Positions 6,114 to 12,052 of a stretch of 12,052 nucleotides of DNA are shown here, piece by piece. The notes under the pieces were generated by a model. That model saw only the letters and a list, made by a program, of their open reading frames with translations. It searched no databases and was not told where the DNA came from. Source of the DNA: Nitrospinota bacterium (GTDB lineage Bacteria; Nitrospinota; Nitrospinia; Nitrospinales; VA-1); contig JADFGI010000051.1 in the NCBI GenBank assembly GCA_022567815.1, positions 1-12,052 on the forward strand, written 5' to 3'. The position numbers and the translations under genes are program-made. Positions within the stretch are counted from its first letter, which is position 1; each line of letters starts with the position of its first letter.

Positions 6114-7964
6114 TCATGATATTTTGGGCAATTGCAATGCCGGAGCGTACAATCCCTTCAGTTCCCTGTGCCACCATGACCCATCGGCCCGCCAACCGGA
6201 AAAATCCGTAAACCTGTATTCATAGACCACAGCCCGAATTCGCTCCGGCGGTTTATCGGGAAAAGGATTCGTCTCCAGCAGATTCAAAACCGGTTCGGCT
6301 CCTTCCAGCAAACGCGCCATGAATTGCAAGACCCAACTATTTTGCCGATACCCGCCCAAAGCGGCGAACCACATTTGCCAATCCAACCGCGGCTGGTGCG
6401 GAGCCACAAACTCCGGCGGGCGATTCAATCCGCCAGGCTTCCATTTGAACTCGTAAGCCTTCCAGGTTTCGCCATCACGGCTTCCCTCAATGATAATTTC
6501 AGGACGCCTGGTGGTCATCACCGCAAAAAGTCCATAGGTGTTGACAATGTGCAAGGGCCGAATCCAGTTGTTGACGGTTCGGGAAAGTGAAGGCGCCTCA
6601 ATGCCTTTGAAAACCAGTGGAATCAAGTGGTGCGTCACGCTGATAAAAAGAACCATTGCAGAAAGCATCCCGATGGCCCATTTTTTCGCTTTGCCATTCC
6701 CTGGCCCATTTCGACTCTCATTAGAGTGTGTGAAAACCATTCTTTCCGGGAGCCACTTTTTCCAAAACGTGTCATCCAATAGCAAAAGACAGAGGGCAAT
6801 GGTCAGAAAATTAAAAAAGGCATAATTTCCCGTAATAATAATCAGCAGTTGGAAACCGGCCAAAACCACGCAGGCTGTGTGACGAATCCGGCGGGGCGCA
6901 AAAATAAAAAATGGAACCGCTAGTTGGATCACGAACATGCACCCGACGGAGAACTCCTGAAACCAGGAAGGCAGTTGATGCGCGTACCATCCTCCCCAGG
7001 TCGGAAGCGGCTGGGTCTCATAATGGAAGTTCAAGGCGGTTCCATCGCGCCAGGTTTGGTCTCCGCTCGCCAGTTTTGCCATTCCCGAGGAAAATATGAC
7101 GCGAAACAATAAAAACCGGTAAAGAAATAACACAATGGGTGATGGTGGGGATTCCGCCTTCATGCGCCCTCCAGAGGGTGCGAGGAAGATGGCAAGGAAT
7201 CCCACTTCCAAAAGCAAAATGTCCCATTGGAAGGCCATGAACTCCTGACCGGCGGTCATCAGCGACAGATAAAACAACCAAAGCAAAATTAACGATGGGA
7301 CGACAAAAATCCTTCCGATCACGCACAAGGACAAACCCGCTCCGGCCAGGCACAAAAAATTCAATAACGCGTCACTGGCGTTCAACCAGAAGACGGTGGG
7401 CAAAATCCAATAACGTTCCGCCCCGGTAATTTTTTTCACTCCGTCCAGAAACTCATTGATGGGCATGATCCCCTGGCTTCCAACCAGACCCTCGATTTGC
7501 ACCCACAGGGAAATAAAAGCGAAAAAATAAATGCCGCCCAATAAAACCAGAAACACCTTGCGGGTTGAATACCAGGTCGAAAGCTCCAAATGATCTCCCC
7601 AGAGCCATTGCGTTAACTTGCTGAAGGCAATTCTGTTGCTGGCGACAAATCGATACAGGAATTCCGTACCCACGGCTACTGCGGGAACCTTCCGATACAA
7701 CCAAAGAGGCCAACCGTGGTGCGGATTGCAGGCCAAAGCTCGGAACACCGCCTCCGCGCCATCATAAACAGACCCATCCGGTTGAACCAGTTGTACGGAA
7801 GCTTGAAATTTCTCAGCAGAAATATGGGGGAACAGGCGGGCCGCTTCCTGGGAAGAAAGGTAATCGACCCGGTCCTGGGTTACATGGCGCCAGCGGTTGA
7901 CCCAGCGTCTGCAAAAATTGCAATCGCCGTCATAAATAAGAACGGGCCTGTTTTGAGATTCCAT
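6114..7964 (-). CDS. DCC-family thiol-disulfide domain fused to lipase-maturation-factor-like membrane protein
   Basis: The 616-residue protein starts with a DCC (DUF393) domain at about 7-115, identified by VLIYDGDCNFCRRW with the C15-x-x-C18 pair expected to act in thiol-disulfide exchange. From about 130 onward it resembles the lipase maturation factor (LMF1-like) family. Hydrophobic helices alternate with signature stretches such as FQWDILLLEVGFLAIFLAP, LLFRVIFSSGMAKLASGDQ and WRDGTALNFHYETQPLPTW, followed by a C-terminal soluble domain (about 490-600) rich in Trp and Arg. Animal LMF1 helps fold secreted lipases in the ER; the bacterial role is unknown, and a membrane-associated folding or redox function is inference. 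The start at ATG 7964 has only a weak AGAAG upstream; an in-frame TAG sixteen codons above limits alternatives to a nearby TTG. It is divergent from the ADP-ribosylglycohydrolase gene (187 bases) and convergent with the small membrane protein gene. Confidence 0.88.
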   Translation of the reverse strand: MESQNRPVLIYDGDCNFCRRWVNRWRHVTQDRVDYLSSQEAARLFPHISAEKFQASVQLVQPDGSVYDGAEAVFRALACNPHHGWPLWLYRKVPAVAVGTEFLYRFVASNRIAFSKLTQWLWGDHLELSTWYSTRKVFLVLLGGIYFFAFISLWVQIEGLVGSQGIMPINEFLDGVKKITGAERYWILPTVFWLNASDALLNFLCLAGAGLSLCVIGRIFVVPSLILLWLFYLSLMTAGQEFMAFQWDILLLEVGFLAIFLAPSGGRMKAESPPSPIVLFLYRFLLFRVIFSSGMAKLASGDQTWRDGTALNFHYETQPLPTWGGWYAHQLPSWFQEFSVGCMFVIQLAVPFFIFAPRRIRHTACVVLAGFQLLIIITGNYAFFNFLTIALCLLLLDDTFWKKWLPERMVFTHSNESRNGPGNGKAKKWAIGMLSAMVLFISVTHHLIPLVFKGIEAPSLSRTVNNWIRPLHIVNTYGLFAVMTTRRPEIIIEGSRDGETWKAYEFKWKPGGLNRPPEFVAPHQPRLDWQMWFAALGGYRQNSWVLQFMARLLEGAEPVLNLLETNPFPDKPPERIRAVVYEYRFTDFSGWRADGSWWHRELKGLYAPALQLPKIS

Positions 7965-8024
7965 TTTGACTTCTGGACGCTGGAGGAGAAATATCCGAAC
8001 TCCAACGCCTACTATGTGTTTGGG

Positions 8025-8053
8025 TTGACTTTGATTTGGCTTGCCTGCATGAT
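8025..8053 (+). promoter_or_regulatory. Candidate sigma-70-type promoter for the ADP-ribosylglycohydrolase gene
   Basis: TTGACT at 8025-8030 and CATGAT at 8048-8053 are separated by 17 bases and lie about 100 bases upstream of the ATG at 8152. The -35 is good and the -10 fair (4 of 6). It rests on consensus matching only. Confidence 0.35.
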
Positions 8054-8151
8054 GAGAGCAAATTTAAAACTCATTTTCTTCCTCGACCCGATCCATTCCC
8101 TGAACGCCTTCAACGAGTTTTTCTTCAGTATTTTATTCCACGGAGTTTTCA

Positions 8152-8925
8152 ATGATTGGTGCCATTGCCGGCGACATCATCGGTTCGGTATACGAATATA
8201 ATAATATTAAAACGACGGATTTCCCTTTATTCCAAAACGAAAGCACGTTTACGGACGACACGGTTCTTACCGTGGCGCTCGCGGACAGTATCCTTCATGG
8301 CGTTGATTCGGCAAAAAAATATCAAGAATATTATAACCTTTATCCGCACGCAGGGTATGGGCCGGGTTTTTCCCGCTGGGCATCGAGCGCCTCCACAAAA
8401 CCTTACAACAGTTGGGGAAACGGATCGGCCATGCGGGTGAGTCCCATTGGCTTTGCCTATGAGTCTCTGGAAGAGGTTCTGGATATGGCAAAGAAAAGCG
8501 CGGAAGTCACCCATAATCATGAGGAAGGAATCAAGGGTGCCCAGGCCACGGCCTGCTCGGTGTTTCTGGCCCGGACCGGTAAAAACAAAGATTTTATTCG
8601 CGACACCATTCGAGACAGCTTTAGCTATTCTCTGGATGAACCTTTAGCTTCCATCAGGGAACATTATACCTTCGACCCATCCTGCCAGGGGACGGTTCCG
8701 CAGGCGATCACCGCTTTTCTGGAGTCGGAAAACTACGAGGACGCCATTCGCAAGGCCATCTCCATCGGCGGAGACAGCGATACCATCGCCTGCATCACCG
8801 GAGGAATCGCCCAGGCTTTTTACCGGGAAATCCCTGATCCCATTCTAGACAAGGTGTATGAAATTCTTGACTCCCGGCTGAGACAGGTGGTCACGCTATT
8901 TTGCAACCGCTATGCCTGCCATTAG
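8152..8925 (+). CDS. ADP-ribosylglycohydrolase (DraG/ARH-like family)
   Basis: This 257-residue protein is of usual length for the compact bacterial ADP-ribosylglycohydrolase family, which removes ADP-ribose from modified proteins, nucleic acids or small molecules using two magnesium ions. The diagnostic blocks are all present: MIGAIAGDIIGSVYE at the N-terminus, the metal-binding TDDT (34-37), NGSAMRVSPIGF near 93-104, and IGGDSDTIACITGGIAQAF near 205-223, where D208, D210 and T211 would complete the metal site. The start is well supported by GGAG at 8142-8145, six bases before ATG. No ADP-ribosyltransferase gene is visible nearby, so this does not look like a classic DarTG or DraT-DraG pair; the substrate is unknown. 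A bona fide terminator hairpin follows about 110 bases after the stop, suggesting a single-gene transcript. Confidence 0.92.
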   Translation: MIGAIAGDIIGSVYEYNNIKTTDFPLFQNESTFTDDTVLTVALADSILHGVDSAKKYQEYYNLYPHAGYGPGFSRWASSASTKPYNSWGNGSAMRVSPIGFAYESLEEVLDMAKKSAEVTHNHEEGIKGAQATACSVFLARTGKNKDFIRDTIRDSFSYSLDEPLASIREHYTFDPSCQGTVPQAITAFLESENYEDAIRKAISIGGDSDTIACITGGIAQAFYREIPDPILDKVYEILDSRLRQVVTLFCNRYACH

Positions 8926-8987
8926 CAGGTTGAGTCCGTTTCGGAGGAGGGATTTTCCCGGCGAAAATATCTTCTTGGTTGCGTTCA

Positions 8988-9015
8988 TTGGATTCGTAAG
9001 GTATTTTCCTATATT
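8988..9015 (+). promoter_or_regulatory. Weak promoter candidate ahead of the pentapeptide-repeat gene
   Basis: TTGGAT (8988-8993) and TATATT (9010-9015, 5 of 6 to consensus) are spaced 16 bases apart. A transcript from here would start near 9022 and include both hairpins before the pentapeptide-repeat ORF. The -35 matches only 3 of 6, so this is speculative. Confidence 0.25.
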
Positions 9016-9034
9016 CGATTAACTCATAATTGGG

Positions 9035-9062
9035 CATAGGCTGTAGAATAGCCTATGTTTTT
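9035..9062 (+). terminator. Rho-independent terminator hairpin
   Basis: Perfect 8-bp stem CATAGGCT / AGCCTATG (9035-9042 and 9050-9057) with a 7-base loop, followed directly by a T-run. It lies about 110 bases after the stop of the ADP-ribosylglycohydrolase gene and most simply ends that transcript. Confidence 0.75.
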
Positions 9063-9069
9063 GCAATGA

Positions 9070-9097
9070 CCCCGCTGCTTACAGCGGGGATTTTCTT
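9070..9097 (+). terminator. Second tandem hairpin, terminator or leader attenuator
   Basis: Perfect 8-bp stem CCCCGCTG / CAGCGGGG with loop CTTA (9070-9089), then ATTTTCTT. It ends only about 25 bases before the pentapeptide-repeat start codon, so it is either a backup terminator for the upstream gene or part of the mRNA leader of the downstream gene. Confidence 0.55.
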
Positions 9098-9121
9098 AAC
9101 CAATTTCAGGATTATCAAAAA

Positions 9122-10696
9122 ATGGCTGACTTTACGCGCGAGGAAGTTGAATCTATATTAACGGATATTGCCGCGGCTCTGGAGGCGGAAGAAGCCGAAG
9201 AGGAATTTGAGGAAGAAATCGAGGTCATTGAAGAAGTCGTAGATGAGACGGACGAATCCGCTGAAGATAAGGCGGAGGAAAATGAACTTTCGTCAGAGGA
9301 ATCCGACACAACAGAGGAATCCGACACAACAGAGGAAGAAGATGCTGAAGAAGATCAAGAAGATCAAGACGAGGAGGAGGCCGAGCAGGACAACTTTCCC
9401 TTGAAAGCTTGCGACCTGTCGGGCCTGGATTTATCCGGCCTCAATTTTTACCGAACCAATATGGAAGAAACAAATCTCACCGGAACTAATCTTTCCGGGA
9501 CCGACCTTACAGGAGTGACGCTGGATAATGCTGTCTTGAAAGGAGCCAATCTGACAGACGCCAATCTCACGGATGCCACTCTGATCCAGGCGGACCTTGC
9601 GAAGGCTCAATTGGAGGATGCCAACCTTCAGGGAACAACGCTTTCCGGAGCAAACTTGAGTCATGCCAATCTGGACCGGGCCAACCTGCGCAAATCGAAG
9701 TTTGTTGGATCCAATCTGACCGCGTGCCAATTAAATAAAGTTACTTTTGAATATGCGGAATTTTCCAGGGCTAAACTCACGGGAGCAAAAATCGTGGAAT
9801 CGGACCTAAGCCGCAGTAAATTTAACGGAGCCGACCTGAGCGATGTGGATTTCACCGATTCCCGCCTCAGTATGGGTATATTTTTCGAAGCCAAACTTGT
9901 GCGAGCCAATTTAAACCGGGCAAAAATCAAAGGCGCAAAACTTGTCGGCGTCGATTTTACGGATGCCATTTTAACCAGGGCGGATCTCACCAACGCAGAT
10001 CTCACGGAAGCCAAAATTCTCCAGGCCGATCTCACCCGCGCCAATCTCAACGGCTCGATTCTGAGGAGAGCGCATCTTGAAAATTCCAACCTCATGGAGG
10101 CCAACCTCAACATCGCCAATCTCACCGAGGCCAATCTGGTGAACGTCATTTTGAACGGCGCGGACCTTGGCAGAATCAAACTCCAGGGCGCCCGGTTGAA
10201 TGGCGCCAAGCTCGCTAAAGCCAACCTTAAAAAGGCCAAAATGCGCGATGCGGAACTTTTGGGCGCGGATTTGAGCGGAGCCAACCTCACAGGCGCGGAT
10301 TTGACCGGCGCGAAACTGGCAAAGGCCGACTTAAGCCGCGCTGATCTTACCGAAGCGATTCTGGAGGGAACTGATCTGAAAAAGGCCTTTCTGGCCGGCG
10401 CTAATATACAAGAAGCCAATCTCTCCGGAGCCAATCTGGAGGGAACCGACATGGCTGGAGCGAAGCTTTTAAAATCCAACCTTTCCAGGGCAAACCTCAC
10501 GGGAGCCAACCTTCGCCGGGCTGATTTGGAACACGCGGATTTTTCCGACGCAGATGCAAGCCAGGTCAACTTTGCCGGCGCCAAGTTAGCGGACGCAAAA
10601 TTTATCGGAACCAATCTGACCGATGCGGATTTCGCCGATACTGATGTGACAGATACAGATTTTACCGGGGCAAAGGGTTACCGACCCCCAGCCTAA
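9122..10696 (+). CDS. Large pentapeptide-repeat protein with acidic N-terminal domain
   Basis: The 524-residue product has three parts. Residues 1-95 are strongly acidic: a probable short helix (about 5-27) followed by a Glu/Asp-rich low-complexity stretch to residue 90. Residues 96-515 are 84 consecutive pentapeptides of the A(D/N)LXX type with Leu or Phe at nearly every central position; I counted them by hand and found no break in register. The last nine residues end RPPA. Pentapeptide repeats fold into a right-handed quadrilateral beta-helix with four repeats per turn, so this predicts about 21 coils and a rod near 100 angstroms long. There is no signal peptide or membrane segment, so it is probably cytoplasmic. 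It is much longer than the Qnr/MfpA DNA-mimic proteins (around 200 residues) and its function is unknown. Start ATG 9122 follows a CAGG stretch at a long spacing. Two hairpins lie immediately upstream; no clear terminator was seen downstream. Confidence 0.93.
   Translation: MADFTREEVESILTDIAAALEAEEAEEEFEEEIEVIEEVVDETDESAEDKAEENELSSEESDTTEESDTTEEEDAEEDQEDQDEEEAEQDNFPLKACDLSGLDLSGLNFYRTNMEETNLTGTNLSGTDLTGVTLDNAVLKGANLTDANLTDATLIQADLAKAQLEDANLQGTTLSGANLSHANLDRANLRKSKFVGSNLTACQLNKVTFEYAEFSRAKLTGAKIVESDLSRSKFNGADLSDVDFTDSRLSMGIFFEAKLVRANLNRAKIKGAKLVGVDFTDAILTRADLTNADLTEAKILQADLTRANLNGSILRRAHLENSNLMEANLNIANLTEANLVNVILNGADLGRIKLQGARLNGAKLAKANLKKAKMRDAELLGADLSGANLTGADLTGAKLAKADLSRADLTEAILEGTDLKKAFLAGANIQEANLSGANLEGTDMAGAKLLKSNLSRANLTGANLRRADLEHADFSDADASQVNFAGAKLADAKFIGTNLTDADFADTDVTDTDFTGAKGYRPPA
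9296..9331 (+). repeat. Perfect 18-bp tandem duplication in the acidic domain
   Basis: Two identical 18-base units (9296-9313 and 9314-9331) encode EESDTT twice, inside the Glu/Asp-rich region. Perfect identity at the DNA level points to a recent in-frame slippage event. Confidence 0.85.
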
Positions 10697-10781
10697 TTTT
10701 CGCTTTTTCAATCCTTCTTTTCCGCCTGCCCAAAAAAGTTTCCGTTACCTTAAAATTTATATTGTAATTTTATAAAAATAG

Positions 10782-10809
10782 TTGACTATATTAGGTATAC
10801 CGATATTAA
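10782..10809 (+). promoter_or_regulatory. Candidate promoter for the small secreted protein gene
   Basis: TTGACT (10782-10787) and TATTAA (10804-10809) are 16 bases apart in an A/T-rich stretch, about 60 bases before the chosen ATG at 10869. The palindrome GGTATACC (10794-10801) lies in the spacer. The -35 is good, the -10 only fair. Confidence 0.35.
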
Positions 10810-10868
10810 TTGAACTAACTTTTTACTCTGTTCACGCTATTTCCACCTCTTTTTTGCAGGTTAAATTT

Positions 10869-11231
10869 ATGATTCGTTTCCTTTTTATTGTTCTGTTTTT
10901 GGTTTTTTCGCTGAATTTGCCCACCCCGTCACTTGCAAAATCGCTTGAAAAAGAATTAAAGCAAAGTGTCAAGTATCTGGAAGAAATCCCTGAAGTAAAA
11001 TGGGTTAAAGTAAAAAGAAACAGTGTGATCGTCGGATGGAAAGGTTTCCCTCCAAGATTCAATCTGATCAATACAGCAGTGGCTCTCAAAGCCTCACAGG
11101 CCACGGGCAGAACTGTTCATGTCTGGTCGGTCCGGCACACCCAGAAAAACTGGATCATCGGAACCCGCCCCTTCCTTTGCAAGACCACCGCCAGAAATGG
11201 CAAGGTCAAAGAAACCTCCTGCAATTTCTAA
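10869..11231 (+). CDS. Small secreted protein of unknown function
   Basis: From ATG 10869 the product is 120 residues. The N-terminus is a clear Sec signal peptide: MIR, then a hydrophobic core (about 4-17), then PTPSLA with likely cleavage after A23. The mature part is about 97 residues, basic, and rich in Lys, Val and Trp, with two cysteines (C104, C118) flanking a short loop that could form one disulfide in the periplasm. A longer reading from TTG 10782 is possible but would put 29 residues ahead of a textbook signal peptide and would start inside the likely promoter; GCAGG at 10857-10861 supports the ATG. I do not recognise the family. It lies 172 bases after the pentapeptide-repeat gene on the same strand, probably as a separate transcript. 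Confidence 0.75.
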   Translation: MIRFLFIVLFLVFSLNLPTPSLAKSLEKELKQSVKYLEEIPEVKWVKVKRNSVIVGWKGFPPRFNLINTAVALKASQATGRTVHVWSVRHTQKNWIIGTRPFLCKTTARNGKVKETSCNF

Positions 11232-11297
11232 AAAGAAAAGCAAACATTAGCCCCACAACGGATCATCAACAAAATCCTCATCAGCCAAATTTTTTTC

Positions 11298-11317
11298 AAA
11301 GCTTCCAGAGGCTTTTT
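11298..11317 (+). terminator. Probable terminator after the secreted protein gene
   Basis: AAAGCTT and AGGCTTT can form a 7-bp stem (one G-T pair) with loop CCAG, followed by further T residues. It lies about 65 bases after the stop at 11231. The stem is short and A/T-rich, so this is moderate evidence. Confidence 0.45.
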
Positions 11318-11367
11318 GAATCTAACTTATAACTTGTGATTTTGACCCTTTGGCTTGATTGGGAATT

Positions 11368-11556
11368 ATGAAAAAAGACACCACCGCATTGGTAGATTTT
11401 TCGACTATCGGCAAGGCGCAACCTTTGACGCTTGAGCAGGTGCTTCGTCTTCGGGATGGCTTGAGTATCGCTCGGGGTGATATTCCGGGATATCCGGTGC
11501 AAATCGTTCTGCCCATTTTTAACCGGAAAGAATGGACGATTGTGTGCATGAATTGA
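11368..11556 (+). CDS. Small hypothetical ORF, 62 residues, doubtful
   Basis: From ATG 11368 this would give a soluble 62-residue protein (MKKDTTALVDFSTIGKAQPL...) ending in VCMN. Composition is protein-like, with balanced charged and hydrophobic residues, and the MKKD start and the A/T-rich upstream gap are plausible. Against it, the ribosome-binding site is poor (GGGAA very close to ATG), I recognise no family, and an antisense frame is open across the same stretch. It lies between a probable terminator and a repeat cluster. It could also be a decayed fragment. Confidence 0.35.
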   Translation: MKKDTTALVDFSTIGKAQPLTLEQVLRLRDGLSIARGDIPGYPVQIVLPIFNRKEWTIVCMN

Positions 11557-11612
11557 TGGTTTTGATGTGAGTCACGCCAAAGAGAAAACAGTTTTGGATA
11601 AATTGGAAGCAG

Positions 11613-11774
11613 CCAGCGTGACGCTGGACCCAATATTAACGTGCTATGGATTATGGCTTTCCGGGGTTCGTGAGCAAAGGACACCCCTTGTAGGTTTTCA
11701 AGGACATAATTGCAGGGCCTCGCGTAGCGTCAGGCCCCCTGCGTAGCAGGCTTTTCTCCCCCGCGTGGCGGGGG
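11613..11774. repeat. Intergenic hairpin repeat, copy 4
   Basis: This cluster shares 20 identical bases with copy 3 (11613-11632 against 3588-3607, containing the CCAGCGT-G-ACGCTGG inverted repeat), then TATTAACGTGCTATG (11634-11648; one mismatch to copy 3) and GTTCGTGAGCA (about 11666-11676), which matches GCTCGTGAGCA of copy 3. It continues with three hairpins sharing a GTN loop: GGGCCT-CGC-GTA-GCG-TC-AGGCCC (11715-11737), CCTGC-GTA-GCAGG (11738-11750) and CCCCCGC-GTG-GCGGGGG (11758-11774). It ends three bases before the stop codon of the HDOD gene. Confidence 0.75.
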
Positions 11775-11777
11775 GGG

Positions 11778-12052
11778 TCAGGCGGTCTGGAGAAAAACGC
11801 TTGCCACATCCTCAAACTGCTGATCGATCTTTTCTTTAATCATAGGCAGGTACAGGCTTTCCGGGAGCCCTATGTTTTCCCAGGATTTTGGTTCCATGGC
11901 AGGTACAAAGGTTTCGCCGCTGGACCCCAGTTTCAGAGAATAGGCAATCGCATCCGCCAGATTGACAACCGCAGTTTCTTCAGGATGGTTTTTGGCTTTT
12001 GCGGGGAAATGGTGACAGGATACGGCCTCTATAAGTCTTTCAGGAAGATGCC
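11778..12052 (-). CDS. HDOD-domain protein, C-terminal fragment (5' part beyond window edge)
   Basis: The minus strand is open from the right edge to a TGA at 11778-11780, giving the last 91 residues of a longer protein. The first visible residues, HLPERLIEAVSCHHFPAKAK, followed by NHPEETAVVNLADAIAYSLKLG, match the end of an HDOD domain, where a helix with LP..L..AI..HH.P is followed by a V.LAD.IA helix. HDOD proteins relate to HD-GYP phosphodiesterases and usually act in signalling without confirmed catalysis. The tail ends VASVFLQTA. N-terminal domains, and hence any receiver or other signalling module, cannot be seen. The stop codon lies directly beside repeat copy 4. Confidence 0.65.
   Translation of the reverse strand, partial: HLPERLIEAVSCHHFPAKAKNHPEETAVVNLADAIAYSLKLGSSGETFVPAMEPKSWENIGLPESLYLPMIKEKIDQQFEDVASVFLQTA

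Noticed and set aside
7716..8201. 161-codon plus-strand ORF spanning the start of the DCC/LMF gene and the divergent gap
   Set aside because: It overlaps the well-supported DCC domain on the other strand and runs past the ribosome-binding site and start of the ADP-ribosylglycohydrolase gene in another frame.
9115..9327. Serine-rich minus-strand ORF opposite the acidic head
   Set aside because: It is the antisense of GAA/GAG/GAT-rich codons and has no independent support.
9661..10614. A 317-codon open frame on the minus strand inside the pentapeptide-repeat gene
   Set aside because: It is a by-product of the periodic codon use of the pentapeptide repeats; its translation is low-complexity Ser/Ala/Arg/Leu repeats, and the plus-strand frame is clearly the gene.
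10782..10868. Upstream extension of the secreted protein to TTG 10782
   Set aside because: It would bury a standard signal peptide behind 29 residues and would start within a likely -35 element.
11322..11684. 120-codon minus-strand ORF overlapping the doubtful 62-residue ORF
   Set aside because: It starts inside repeat copy 4 and its composition is not protein-like; the plus-strand reading is slightly better, though itself uncertain.
11613..11774. CRISPR-like array at the repeat cluster
   Set aside because: The hairpins differ in stem sequence, are back to back, and have no equal-length unique spacers; no cas genes are present.

Overview
The window reads as ordinary bacterial chromosome: compact protein-coding DNA with short intergenic gaps, moderate G+C and good Shine-Dalgarno sites. 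The pairing of a siroheme nitrite reductase with a formate/nitrite channel, together with a DUF2867 epimerase, an HTH-metallo-beta-lactamase fusion and a giant pentapeptide-repeat protein, would fit a marine Nitrospinota-type (Nitrospina-like) nitrite oxidiser. That assignment is inference from gene content, and no marker gene in the window proves it.

Left block (1-5340), all on the minus strand and read right to left: nirA (ferredoxin-nitrite reductase), a formate/nitrite transporter (FNT), an HTH-metallo-beta-lactamase fusion, and an NAD(P)-binding epimerase with a C-terminal DUF2867 domain that runs off the left edge. nirA and the FNT channel make a coherent nitrite import and reduction pair. 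The three gaps in this block (260, 201 and 111 bp) carry hairpin-rich intergenic repeats, so it is not a tight operon.

Middle block (5341-8151): a 397-bp divergent control region, a small plus-strand membrane protein whose N-terminus is a run of 30-bp repeats that each begin with ATG, and a convergent minus-strand gene fusing a DCC-type thiol-disulfide domain to a lipase-maturation-factor-like membrane domain.

Right block (8152-12052): plus-strand ADP-ribosylglycohydrolase, two tandem terminator-like hairpins, a 524-residue pentapeptide-repeat protein with an uninterrupted run of 84 pentapeptides behind a very acidic N-terminus, a small secreted protein, a doubtful 62-residue ORF, a fourth repeat cluster, and the C-terminal end of a minus-strand HDOD-domain protein cut by the right edge.

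The least explained signal is the intergenic repeat family: four clusters (about 1591-1647, 2534-2590, 3570-3751, 11613-11774), each just 3' of a minus-strand gene. They are built of hairpins with a constant GTN loop and compensating stem changes. One copy supplies the stop codon and last nine residues of the metallo-beta-lactamase gene. No tRNA, rRNA, CRISPR array, transposase or phage gene was seen.
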